Of a DNA stretch of 32,465 nt, positions 16,200-23,510 are shown piece after piece. A program made the position numbers and the translations under genes. Origin of the DNA: CAYVKM01 sp964452045 (GTDB lineage: Bacteria; Calditrichota; Calditrichia; RBG-13-44-9). Numbering within the stretch: the stretch's first letter is position 1; each line of letters starts with the position of its first letter. The notes beneath the pieces were generated by a model. It did no database searches. It worked only from the letters and a program-made list of their open reading frames with translations, and had not been told where the DNA came from. The DNA lies in NCBI GenBank assembly GCA_964452045.1, contig CAYVKM010000040.1, positions 1 through 32,465 of the forward strand. The letters run 5' to 3'.

Positions 16200-16215
16200 T
16201 TCTATTTTATATGCT
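16187..16215 (+). promoter_or_regulatory. Predicted sigma70-type promoter of rfbC
   Basis: A perfect TTGACA (16187-16192), 17 bp, then TATGCT (16210-16215), with 64 nt to the rfbC ATG. It overlaps the divergent cobalamin-operon promoter, so polymerase can probably occupy only one at a time. Confidence 0.55.
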
Positions 16216-16279
16216 ATAGCAGCAATTATTTGCAATATTATAACCGGGATCAGACGTAAATTGAAGGGACATCCAAATT

Positions 16280-16825
16280 ATGAAGGTAACACCTACTAAA
16301 ATTAAAGATGTTTTGCTTATTGAGCCGACGGTATTTGAAGACGATCGTGGATTTTTTTATGAAAGCTATAACCAAAAGGTATATGAAAAAATGGGAATTA
16401 CCGCCCGTTTTGTTCAGGACAACCATTCCCGTTCACAAAAAGGGTCGCTCCGGGGATTACATTACCAAATTAATCCCGGCCAGGCAAAACTGGTCCGCGT
16501 CATTCAGGGTGAAGTGTTCGATGTCGCGGTTGATATCCGCTTCGGTTCCCCAACCTTTGGCCAGTGGGTCGGATATTATCTGAATGCAAAAAATAAATAT
16601 CAAATGTTTATTCCCATTGGATTGGCACACGGATTCTGCGTTACCAGTGAGTTTGCAGAATTCGAATATAAATGCAGTGAATTCTATTCCCCAAGAGACG
16701 AAAGAGGCATTATCTGGAACGATTCCGATTTGGCAATTGATTGGCCGGTAAAAAATCCTATTTTGTCTGGGAAGGATAAAAAGAATTCTCCCTTTAAAAA
16801 CATTGAGAAAGATTTTATATATTAG
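16280..16825 (+). CDS. rfbC: dTDP-4-dehydrorhamnose 3,5-epimerase
   Basis: A 181-residue cupin-fold epimerase, the standard RmlC length. It converts dTDP-4-keto-6-deoxyglucose to dTDP-4-keto-rhamnose in the dTDP-L-rhamnose pathway for cell-surface polysaccharide. Motifs seen are DDRGFFYESYN, FVQDNHSRSQKGSLRGLHYQ (catalytic His in GLHYQ), KLVRVIQGEVFDVAVDIR, IPIGLAHGFCV and FEYKCSEFYSPRDERGIIWN (catalytic Tyr in KCSEFY). All expected residues are present. It stands alone: rfbA, rfbB and rfbD are not in the window. Its ATG is preceded by a weak GAAGGGA about 12 nt away. Cytoplasmic. Confidence 0.95.
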   Translation: MKVTPTKIKDVLLIEPTVFEDDRGFFYESYNQKVYEKMGITARFVQDNHSRSQKGSLRGLHYQINPGQAKLVRVIQGEVFDVAVDIRFGSPTFGQWVGYYLNAKNKYQMFIPIGLAHGFCVTSEFAEFEYKCSEFYSPRDERGIIWNDSDLAIDWPVKNPILSGKDKKNSPFKNIEKDFIY

Positions 16826-16908
16826 CTTGACATTTTTAATTATTTCAATAAAATTTTTAATCGTTTGAAAAAATGCTATAACGCAAATTCTGAAATAAAG
16901 GAGAAATG

Positions 16909-17892
16909 ATGGTCGACCTATCCACTGAATATCTGGGGCTGCAGTTAAAGAATCCAATTCTGATCAGTAGCAGCACACTTGTACAAAATATGGATGGCAT
17001 TCACCAGGCTGAGGCGGCAGGAGCTGGCGCCATTGTGTTGCGTTCATTATTCGAAGAGCTCGTCCGGGACCAGACGGATAAAGAGAGTCAGGTATACAGC
17101 GGCCATCCCGAGGAATACGATTATATTCTCTCTGAACTGGAACTGCAGTATGGACCAAGGAATTATCTTGACCTTATACACCAGGCAAAATCCGAGTGTA
17201 AAATCCCAATTATTGCCAGTATCAATTGTACAACTCCCAAGTGGTGGATAAACTATGCCAAACAGATTGAAGCAGCTGGTGCTGACGCAATTGAATTAAA
17301 TCTATCAATGATGCCCACCGATCCTGCCAAGACTTCTCTGGATATTGAGCAGGAATTCTTAACCGTAATCCGCACAGCCAGGGAAAATATCAAACTACCG
17401 CTTGCAGTTAAACTGGGTCCTTATTTTACCGGATTCTCCCGCTTTGCTAATGAAATCTGTGGAACAGGGATTGATGCCCTGGTTTTATTCAACCGATTTT
17501 ATCAATTTGATATCGATATAAATTCATGTGCAATTACCGGTGCAAACTGGTATAGTTCAGCAAATGAAATGAGCCTCTCTTTGAGATGGATTTCTATTTT
17601 ATTTAACCATGTTAATTGTACACTTGCAGCTACAACCGGTATTCATGATGGACCCGGGGTAATAAAACAAATTCTGGCCGGTGCTACCGTGGTTGAAGTG
17701 GCTTCAACCATTTATTTAAATGGTTTTGAGGTTATTAATAAAATTATTGCAGAGTTAGAGGCCTGGATGGGCAGAAAAAACTATCAGACATTGGAGGATT
17801 TCAGAGGTAGACTAAGCTTGAGTCAGCAAAAGGATACAGAAATTTACGAACGATTACAATACATTAAAGCGCTAACCGGAATAGAAAAATAA
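16909..17892 (+). CDS. Dihydroorotate dehydrogenase-like flavoprotein lacking the usual catalytic Cys
   Basis: A 327-residue TIM-barrel protein of the DHOD-like family. Evidence is YLGLQLKNPILISSSTLVQN at the N-terminus, GAGAIVLRSLFEE, IPIIASINCTT, AGADAIELNLS, LPLAVKLGPY, and the FMN-phosphate region ATTGIHDGPGVIKQILAGATVVEVAS. In class 1 DHODs the segment after ELN is LSCPN with the catalytic base Cys; here it is LSMMPTD, so genuine dihydroorotate oxidation is doubtful. Proteins like this are commonly annotated 'dihydroorotate dehydrogenase-like'. ATG at 16909 gives better spacing from AAAGGAG than the adjacent ATG at 16906. It is followed by a terminator, so it is a separate unit from the ferredoxin oxidoreductase genes downstream. 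Confidence 0.85.
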   Translation: MVDLSTEYLGLQLKNPILISSSTLVQNMDGIHQAEAAGAGAIVLRSLFEELVRDQTDKESQVYSGHPEEYDYILSELELQYGPRNYLDLIHQAKSECKIPIIASINCTTPKWWINYAKQIEAAGADAIELNLSMMPTDPAKTSLDIEQEFLTVIRTARENIKLPLAVKLGPYFTGFSRFANEICGTGIDALVLFNRFYQFDIDINSCAITGANWYSSANEMSLSLRWISILFNHVNCTLAATTGIHDGPGVIKQILAGATVVEVASTIYLNGFEVINKIIAELEAWMGRKNYQTLEDFRGRLSLSQQKDTEIYERLQYIKALTGIEK

Positions 17893-17920
17893 ATCCTGCT
17901 CAATAATCTTTTTCATTCTC

Positions 17921-17947
17921 AACCCCTGTCAACTGTCAGGGGTTTTT
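17921..17947 (+). terminator. Intrinsic terminator after the DHOD-like gene
   Basis: AACCCCTG (17921-17928) pairs perfectly with CAGGGGTT (17937-17944) around an 8-nt loop and runs into TTTTT. It lies 29 nt beyond the stop codon at 17892. Confidence 0.85.
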
Positions 17948-18236
17948 CTTTGCCATGCTAAAATAAAGATAGAAATTCAAATCGGGTAGAAAATAAAAAT
18001 GGCGAATCTTTAGTTGTAGAGATTTGTTAAGATAACGGTTACTTATGTTTAAACAAATTTAAACATAAATGATAAATGAAATAATTAATTAAATCGCTGT
18101 TTTTCGGTTGCTTGGGCAAATTTTTATTTCGCTTGAAAAAAATAGATGGTTTTTTTATTTTGATTTCGGCAATAACTGAAGTAATAACGGAGCTGATATC
18201 AAAGTTATAATTTTAGTGAATGAATTAACGAAATAA
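17948..18236. other. Intergenic region upstream of the 2-oxoacid:ferredoxin oxidoreductase operon
   Basis: About 290 AT-rich bases without a credible coding region or tRNA. The one clear structure is the perfect palindrome at 18043-18068. The rest presumably holds the promoter of the operon starting at 18249, but I could not pick a convincing -35/-10 pair. Confidence 0.6.
18043..18068. promoter_or_regulatory. Perfect 11-bp inverted repeat, probable operator
   Basis: TTATGTTTAAA (18043-18053) and its exact reverse complement TTTAAACATAA (18058-18068) are separated by CAAA. It lies about 180 bp upstream of the ferredoxin gene. There is no following T-run, so it is more likely a protein-binding site than a terminator. 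The half-site ATGTTtAA resembles the ATGTTAAT half-site of the palindrome at 1520-1537. Confidence 0.5.
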
Positions 18237-18248
18237 ATGAGGAAAATC

Positions 18249-18497
18249 ATGGGAGAAAAAGTTCTTGATGATAACCTGACTGTCATAAATCCTGAAATCT
18301 GTAAGGGTTGTGGACTTTGCATTGCCGCGTGTCCTCAGGATGTTCTCAAATTTCATGAGAAATTTAATTCTAAGGGTTATCATTATGCTTATTACATCGG
18401 CGAAGGTTGTACCGGATGTAATGTTTGTTTTTATGCGTGTCCTGAACCTGAAGCTGTTGAGGTTTACAAGAAAGGACATGTTCTCATCGAAAATTAG
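18249..18497 (+). CDS. 2x[4Fe-4S] ferredoxin subunit of 2-oxoacid:ferredoxin oxidoreductase
   Basis: An 82-residue polyferredoxin with two complete cluster motifs, CKGCGLCIAACP and CTGCNVCFYACP, matching the delta subunit (VorD/KorD/PorD type) of four-subunit 2-oxoacid:ferredoxin oxidoreductases. It carries electrons out of the TPP catalytic site to free ferredoxin in the cytoplasm. The ATG at 18249 is chosen because GAGGAAA lies 5 nt upstream; an in-frame ATG at 18237 would add MRKI. The alpha-subunit gene starts 13 nt after its stop, so it leads the operon. Confidence 0.92.
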   Translation: MGEKVLDDNLTVINPEICKGCGLCIAACPQDVLKFHEKFNSKGYHYAYYIGEGCTGCNVCFYACPEPEAVEVYKKGHVLIEN

Positions 18498-18510
18498 GAG
18501 ATAAATAGAA

Positions 18511-19563
18511 ATGGCTAAAGAATTACTTAAAGGAAATTACGCAGTTGTAAAGGGTGCAATTTTGGCTGGTTGCCGGCTATATTTTGGCTATCCCATTACA
18601 CCTGCTTCAGAAATTGCCGAAGCAGCTGCTTATTATCTCCCTTTAATTGGAGGCACTTTTATCCAGGCCGAAAGTGAGGTCGCTGCGGTTAATATGCTGT
18701 ATGGGGCAGTGAGTGGTGGAATCCGGGCGATGACCGCGTCTTCCAGCCCAGGAATGAGCCTGAAACAGGAAGGTATTTCCTATGCTGCCGGCGCGGAGCT
18801 TCCTATTGTTGCGGTGGATGTGGTTCGTGGTGGTCCGGGCTTGGGTAATATCGCACCAGAACAGAGCGATTACAATCAGATGGTTAAAGGTGGCGGCCAT
18901 GGAAATTATAAAAATATTGTTCTGGCACCCAACAGTGCGCAGGAAATGTGCGACTTAACTATGGATGCATTTGATCTGGCTTTTAAATATCGAAATCCAA
19001 CGATAGTACTGACCGATGGCTTTATCGGTCAGATGATGGAACCGGTCGAATATATTGAACCCCGGACTAAATTTGCCCGGGAAGACTGGGCAGTGTATGG
19101 TGATGCCGAAAGCAAATTAAATTTAATCAGTTCCATATTTTTGGATCCGGATGAACTGGAAGAGCACAACCGAAAACTGCAGCAAAAATATCAGAGACTT
19201 CAAGAAAAAGAGGTCCGATATGAAGACTATTATCTTGACGATGCCAAATTTGTAATAGTTGCTTATGGGATTGTTTCGAGAATGGTTCGATCTGCAGTCG
19301 AACAATTAAGAAATGAAGGTCTGAAAGTTGGAATGCTCCGGCCAATTACATTATTTCCTTTTCCCAAAAATCAAGTCAAAGAATTAGCAGACAGGGGAGC
19401 CGCTTTTTTGGTAACGGAAATGAGCAACGGTCAATTAATTGACGATATCCGGTTATCCAGCGAAATGAAAGTCCCGGTATATTTTTATAACCGAATGGGC
19501 GGCAACGTACCCAGTACCGAAGAACTGGTGGAACAAATAAAAATACATTATCAAAAATCTTGA
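18511..19563 (+). CDS. vorB: 2-oxoacid:ferredoxin oxidoreductase alpha subunit (VorB-like)
   Basis: A 350-residue alpha subunit of the type annotated as 3-methyl-2-oxobutanoate (2-oxoisovalerate) or 2-oxoglutarate ferredoxin oxidoreductase. Recognisable segments are GNYAVVKGAILAGCRLYFGY, PITPASEIAEA, FIQAESEVAAVNMLYGA, MTASSSPGMSLKQEGISYA, PIVAVDVVRGGPGLGN, VLAPNSAQEM and LRPITLFPFP. With the beta and gamma chains it reversibly converts a 2-oxoacid plus CoA to acyl-CoA, CO2 and reduced ferredoxin. AGGAG lies upstream of the ATG. The exact 2-oxoacid (branched-chain or 2-oxoglutarate) cannot be fixed from motifs; the VorB name reflects length and the V-D-B-A-C gene order only. Confidence 0.88.
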   Translation: MAKELLKGNYAVVKGAILAGCRLYFGYPITPASEIAEAAAYYLPLIGGTFIQAESEVAAVNMLYGAVSGGIRAMTASSSPGMSLKQEGISYAAGAELPIVAVDVVRGGPGLGNIAPEQSDYNQMVKGGGHGNYKNIVLAPNSAQEMCDLTMDAFDLAFKYRNPTIVLTDGFIGQMMEPVEYIEPRTKFAREDWAVYGDAESKLNLISSIFLDPDELEEHNRKLQQKYQRLQEKEVRYEDYYLDDAKFVIVAYGIVSRMVRSAVEQLRNEGLKVGMLRPITLFPFPKNQVKELADRGAAFLVTEMSNGQLIDDIRLSSEMKVPVYFYNRMGGNVPSTEELVEQIKIHYQKS

Positions 19564-19584
19564 AGTGTTTGAAAGAGGTGACTA

Positions 19585-21039
19585 ATGGCTAAAACAGCAT
19601 GGGTAAAATCATCTGCATTTTATGATGAATATTTTCGTAATCCGAACCCAGATAAAAAAAGTACACATTATTGTCCGGGATGCGGACACGGTAACATACA
19701 TAAATTTTTGGCTGAGGCATTGGAAGACTTCGGTGTAATAGACCAATCCATCGTCATAAGTCCGGTAGGCTGCAGCGTGTTTGCATACTATTATTTTGAC
19801 ACTGGCAACATACAAGCTGCCCATGGGCGGGCAGCCGCAGTTGCAACTGGTATCAAGCGTGCTCATCCGCATAGCATTGTGGTCAGTTACCAAGGTGACG
19901 GAGATCTGGCAGCAATTGGTACGGCGGAACTTATTCATTCCGCAAACCGGGGAGAAAATATTACCGTAATTTTTGTAAATAATGCTATCTATGGTATGAC
20001 AGGTGGTCAGATGGCTCCCACGACCCTTATCGGTCAAAAAACGACAACTTCACCCCGGGGTCGGGACACTTTTAATGAGGGAAATCCGATAAAGGTATGT
20101 GAACTATTAAATAGTTTGGATGCCCCGGTATATCTGGAACGTGTCTCTGTCCATGATGTCAAACACCGCGCCAAAGCGAGAATGGCCATCAGAAAAGCAA
20201 TTAAGAATCAAATTGATGGTAAAGGTTACTCATTAATCGAAATACTATCACCCTGCCCTTCCGGCTGGAAAATGGATCCGATTGATTCCTTGAAATGGAT
20301 CGAAGAAGCCATGACCAAAGTTTTTCCACTCGGTGTGTTTAGAGATCGGTCGAATGAAGTGGAACCTCATCCAGTCAAAAAAATGATTACTGACAAAAGT
20401 GAAATCAAAGGGCAACTAGGCATCGCACATCTTGAGGATAAACTCTTTGCCAAAACAAAACCCGATAATCGGTACCAAAATCCTTCTATAAAAGCAGCCG
20501 GTTTTGGCGGTCAGGGGATCTTATTACTGGGAGTCGGTCTGGCTCAAGCCGGAATGATGGAAGGTTATAATGTTTCCTGGATCCCATCCTATGGACCTGA
20601 AATGCGTGGTGGAACAGCTAATTGTCATGTTCATATTTCTGAGAAACCAGTTGGTTCGCCGGTTGTCTCCTTTCCTTCAGTCCTGGTGGCAATGAACCGA
20701 CCATCCCTGGAGAAATTTGAGAATGATGTCCAGGAGGGTGGATTAATTATATACGATTCCTCTTTGATTGATATTAAACCATCCCGGTCGGATGTTGAAA
20801 TTATTGATATACCTGCAACGAAAATTGCCGACGAATTGGGGAATACGCGAATTGCCAACATGGTAATTTTAGGCGCACTTGTGGGACATACCAATATCCT
20901 GAACAAAGACACTCTAATTGCGACCCTGAACCATATCATCTCACGAAAACGATTAATTGATATTAATAAAAAAGCAATAGAAAAAGGATATGAATTTGGC
21001 GAGATGTTAGCCAAGAAGAAGATGAAAACAAAAAACTAA
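19585..21039 (+). CDS. 2-oxoacid:ferredoxin oxidoreductase, fused beta and gamma subunits
   Basis: A 484-residue fusion. Residues 1-250 are the TPP-binding beta subunit: HYCPGCGHGNIHKF, SPVGCSVFAYYYFD, the TPP/Mg motif YQGDGD (102-107) with VNNAIYGMTGGQ (131-141), and SPCPSG near 224. Cys30, Cys33, Cys63 and Cys224 fit the [4Fe-4S] ligands of this family. After a linker (about 250-300), residues 301-470 are the gamma subunit: AAGFGGQGILLLGVGLAQAG, PEMRGGTANCHVHIS, VAMNRPSLEKF. In many bacteria these are two genes. It has a good GAGGTG Shine-Dalgarno and completes the operon, 21 nt after the alpha gene; a terminator follows at once. Confidence 0.92.
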   Translation: MAKTAWVKSSAFYDEYFRNPNPDKKSTHYCPGCGHGNIHKFLAEALEDFGVIDQSIVISPVGCSVFAYYYFDTGNIQAAHGRAAAVATGIKRAHPHSIVVSYQGDGDLAAIGTAELIHSANRGENITVIFVNNAIYGMTGGQMAPTTLIGQKTTTSPRGRDTFNEGNPIKVCELLNSLDAPVYLERVSVHDVKHRAKARMAIRKAIKNQIDGKGYSLIEILSPCPSGWKMDPIDSLKWIEEAMTKVFPLGVFRDRSNEVEPHPVKKMITDKSEIKGQLGIAHLEDKLFAKTKPDNRYQNPSIKAAGFGGQGILLLGVGLAQAGMMEGYNVSWIPSYGPEMRGGTANCHVHISEKPVGSPVVSFPSVLVAMNRPSLEKFENDVQEGGLIIYDSSLIDIKPSRSDVEIIDIPATKIADELGNTRIANMVILGALVGHTNILNKDTLIATLNHIISRKRLIDINKKAIEKGYEFGEMLAKKKMKTKN

Positions 21040-21047
21040 GTGCAAAT

Positions 21048-21088
21048 AAAAAACAGAAGGTATTCTACCATATCTACTGTTTTTTTTA
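21048..21088. terminator. Bidirectional terminator between the oxidoreductase operon and the small membrane protein gene
   Basis: ACAG-A-AGGTAT and ATATCT-A-CTGT form a hairpin with one internal A-A mismatch and a 6-nt loop, followed by T8 on the plus strand. On the minus strand it is followed by T6, so it can serve the convergent genes ending at 21039 and 21121. Confidence 0.75.
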
Positions 21089-21120
21089 TTCAACAATAAT
21101 TACCTCTTTCAAGATTCTGC

Positions 21121-21372
21121 TCAAATCGCAAATTTTATTAGCAAACCAATCCCCACTGCAATAAGAATAACCGGCAGAATTACTGCAATACTCAAAGCTG
21201 CAGGGATTATGAGAATGGGAACTAAAAGGGCAAATATTAAACCAAAAACGACTCCCAGTACTATTTTAATAGGTAAAGTAATCAGAAAAAATCCGGCTTT
21301 AGCAACCCAAATGATTATCTTTAATGCAACAATTCCAAGTAGAATGAGTAAAATTCCGGCAAGGATTTCCAT
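21121..21372 (-). CDS. Small hydrophobic membrane protein, unknown function
   Basis: An 83-residue, almost wholly hydrophobic protein with two or three predicted membrane segments (about 2-18, 20-50 and 52-82), separated only by single Lys residues. It has a strong Shine-Dalgarno (AAGGAG, 5-6 nt before the ATG), which supports it being a real gene. No family recognised; it loosely resembles small phage-shock or DUF-type inner-membrane proteins but no motif confirms that. A strong AU-rich hairpin (21381-21406) abuts and partly includes its ribosome-binding site. Confidence 0.75.
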   Translation of the reverse strand: MEILAGILLILLGIVALKIIIWVAKAGFFLITLPIKIVLGVVFGLIFALLVPILIIPAALSIAVILPVILIAVGIGLLIKFAI

Positions 21373-21380
21373 GGTCTCTC

Positions 21381-21406
21381 CTTTTTTTCGATTCTACGAA
21401 AAAAAG
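21381..21406 (-). promoter_or_regulatory. AU-rich leader hairpin overlapping the Shine-Dalgarno of the small membrane protein
   Basis: CTTTTTTTCG and CGAAAAAAAG are perfect reverse complements separated by 6 nt. In the minus-strand transcript the 3' arm ends with the first G of the GGAG Shine-Dalgarno, so a folded hairpin would hinder ribosome access. This arrangement resembles an RNA thermometer, but that is an inference. Confidence 0.45.
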
Positions 21407-21515
21407 TTGGCGTTGTTTCGAAATTCTTGGTTAACTTGAGATGAATAAGATTTAGATTATTCTAACGATATTAAAGCTTTTTAATTAGTTATTCATGAAT
21501 AAAAGGAGAACCAGA

Positions 21516-22778
21516 ATGAATATTCCTATGGAAAAATTATTGAAAAGATTTGAATCCTACGTAAAATTTGATACCCAATCCGACGAAAATTCGGAAACCT
21601 ATCCAAGTACAGAAAAACAGAAAGACTTATCAAAATATCTTTTCCGGGAATTGAAGGGATTAGGACTTTCTGAGGTTGAAATAAATGATTACGGTTATGT
21701 GTTTGGCACTCTTCCTGCTAATTTGGATCATCAATCCAACGATGAAATTCCAACTATTGGATTTATCGCACATGTGGATACATCTCCGGAGGTAAGTGGT
21801 GCAAATGTAAAACCCATCCGGCACAAAAATTATCAGGGGGGAGAAATAGTCTTACCGGGGGATAAAACCCAGGTTTTAAAATTGGAGACAGATCCTGAGC
21901 TAAAAAATTGCGTCGGGAATGATATTATTACTTCTGACGGTACCACGCTTCTGGGTGCAGATAACAAAGCCGGCATTGCGGAAATAATTACTGCCATTGA
22001 ATATCTCAAAAACAATAAAGATTTAAACTATGGAAAAATCAGGATTGCCTTTACTGTGGATGAAGAAGTCGGCCAGGGAACAAAATATTTTGATATAAAA
22101 AAATTGGGGGCCAAATATGCTTATACCATCGATGGCGAAACGGCCGGCGAAATTGAAGATGAAACATTTTGCGCAGATACGGTGACCATCACCATTAATG
22201 GGGTGAATATGCACCCCGGCTATGCAAAGAATAAACTGGTGAATGCAGTTAAGATTGCCAGCCAATTTATTTCGCAATTACCCAGAGACTCAATGTCCCC
22301 GGAAACCACCGAAAAGAGAGAAGGCTATATTCATGTGCACGCCATAAATGGAGGAGTGGAAACAACAGTAATTAAATTCCTCATCCGGGACTTTACCGAG
22401 GATGGCCTGAAAGAAAAAGAAAAGTATTTAAAAGATCTTTTGGATAAGGTTATGAAAAATTATCCGAAAGCCAATGCCGATTTTAAGATTGAAGAATCCT
22501 ATCGCAATATGAAATATATCCTGGACAAGTACCCGAATGTAATGAATTATGCGATGGAGGCGGTCGAACGAAGCGGCTTGAAACCTCACAAAAATCTGAT
22601 TCGCGGAGGTACAGATGGAGCACGGCTATCATTTCAAGGATTACCGACTCCCAACGTTTTCACCGGCGGTCATAATTTCCATAGTAAAAGAGAATGGATT
22701 TCACTCCAGCATATGGGCAAAGCAGTTGAAACAATTATCCATATTGCTCAAATCTGGGCAGAAAAAGGTGAAAAATAA
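21516..22778 (+). CDS. pepT: Peptidase T (tripeptidase), M20B family
   Basis: A 420-residue cytoplasmic zinc aminotripeptidase. It shows the complete PepT metal site: AHVDTSP (His86, Asp88), LGADNKAGIAEI (Asp149), TVDEEVGQGTKYFD (Glu183/184), YTIDGETAGEIEDETF (Asp206) and GGTDGARLSFQGLPTPN...GGHNFHSKREWI (C-terminal His), plus NMHPGYAKNK in the lid domain. It releases N-terminal residues from tripeptides in peptide recycling. The start at 21516 is set by AAAAGGAG 8 nt upstream; an ATG at 21495 lies before this Shine-Dalgarno and is rejected. It is monocistronic, followed by a strong terminator. Confidence 0.95.
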   Translation: MNIPMEKLLKRFESYVKFDTQSDENSETYPSTEKQKDLSKYLFRELKGLGLSEVEINDYGYVFGTLPANLDHQSNDEIPTIGFIAHVDTSPEVSGANVKPIRHKNYQGGEIVLPGDKTQVLKLETDPELKNCVGNDIITSDGTTLLGADNKAGIAEIITAIEYLKNNKDLNYGKIRIAFTVDEEVGQGTKYFDIKKLGAKYAYTIDGETAGEIEDETFCADTVTITINGVNMHPGYAKNKLVNAVKIASQFISQLPRDSMSPETTEKREGYIHVHAINGGVETTVIKFLIRDFTEDGLKEKEKYLKDLLDKVMKNYPKANADFKIEESYRNMKYILDKYPNVMNYAMEAVERSGLKPHKNLIRGGTDGARLSFQGLPTPNVFTGGHNFHSKREWISLQHMGKAVETIIHIAQIWAEKGEK

Positions 22779-22826
22779 TTTTGAGGGAAAGCAGAAAAGA
22801 TAAATACAGACTTCTCATTTTAAAAA

Positions 22827-22863
22827 GAAAAGGCTTCCAGGAATAAATCTTGGAAGCCTTTTC
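22827..22863. terminator. Strong bidirectional terminator between pepT and mglA-like gene
   Basis: A 13-bp perfect stem, GAAAAGGCTTCCA (22827-22839) pairing with TGGAAGCCTTTTC (22851-22863), loop 11 nt. The outer A/T pairs provide U-tracts for both convergent transcripts. Confidence 0.88.
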
Positions 22864-22881
22864 TTTAACATTATTCAATAA

Positions 22882-23466
22882 TTATAATTGTTTTTGTACG
22901 TGTTGAACCACTAGATTGATTATTGATTTTAAAGTATCAAATACTCCGGTCCCTTTGATAGCAACACCCTCAAATTGAGGAACGTTAAAGAAATTTAATT
23001 TCTTCTGCAATACCGCAATGGATTCGGCATTAGGCAAATCGCGTTTGTTATACTGCACGACCCAGGGGAAGGTCTCCAGCGAAAAACCCGAGGCCATCAA
23101 ATTATTTTCCAGGTCGAGTAGAGTTTCAATGTTACCTTCCATTCTATCCCGTTGTGAATCGGCCACAAAAACAATCCCATCTACCCCGTTCAAAATAATT
23201 TTCCGGCTCGAGGCGTAATAAACCTGTCCGGGAACCGTATATAAATTAAATTTGGGCTTTTTCCCCTTGATTCGTCCTACCTCAATCTGCATAAAGTCAA
23301 AAAATATTGTTCTATCTTCTTTGGTTTTAAGAGTTACCAGTTCGCCGGTTAATGAAGGATCCAATTTCGAATGAATGTATTCCAAATTTGTAGTTTTTCC
23401 GCTCATTCCCGGACCATAATACACAATTTTAAGATTAATTTCCTGCAATGCCCAGTTTATAAACAT
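22882..23466 (-). CDS. mglA: MglA-family small Ras-like GTPase
   Basis: A 194-residue small GTPase closely matching Myxococcus MglA along its length: KIVYYGPGMSGKTTN (P-loop, 13-27), KTKEDRTIFFDFM, LYTVPGQVYYASSRK (the PGQ of switch II), GVDGIVFVADSQRDRMEGN and VQYNKRDLPNA (NKRD base-recognition motif). MglA-GTP marks a cell pole and sets polarity of motility machinery, under control of roadblock-domain MglB. Here it is the last gene of an operon with three roadblock proteins, a HAMP sensor and a two-component pair, which suggests it is the output of that pathway. A Shine-Dalgarno GAGGAAA precedes the ATG. GTPase residues all look intact. Confidence 0.93.
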   Translation of the reverse strand: MFINWALQEINLKIVYYGPGMSGKTTNLEYIHSKLDPSLTGELVTLKTKEDRTIFFDFMQIEVGRIKGKKPKFNLYTVPGQVYYASSRKIILNGVDGIVFVADSQRDRMEGNIETLLDLENNLMASGFSLETFPWVVQYNKRDLPNAESIAVLQKKLNFFNVPQFEGVAIKGTGVFDTLKSIINLVVQHVQKQL

Positions 23467-23510
23467 CCCATTTCCTCACAGATTTAATTGCCAATTATCA
23501 ATTTTCAGTA

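Noticed and set aside
19609..20037. A 142-residue minus-strand open frame
   Set aside because: Antisense to the fused beta-gamma subunit gene, with no motif or start signal of its own.
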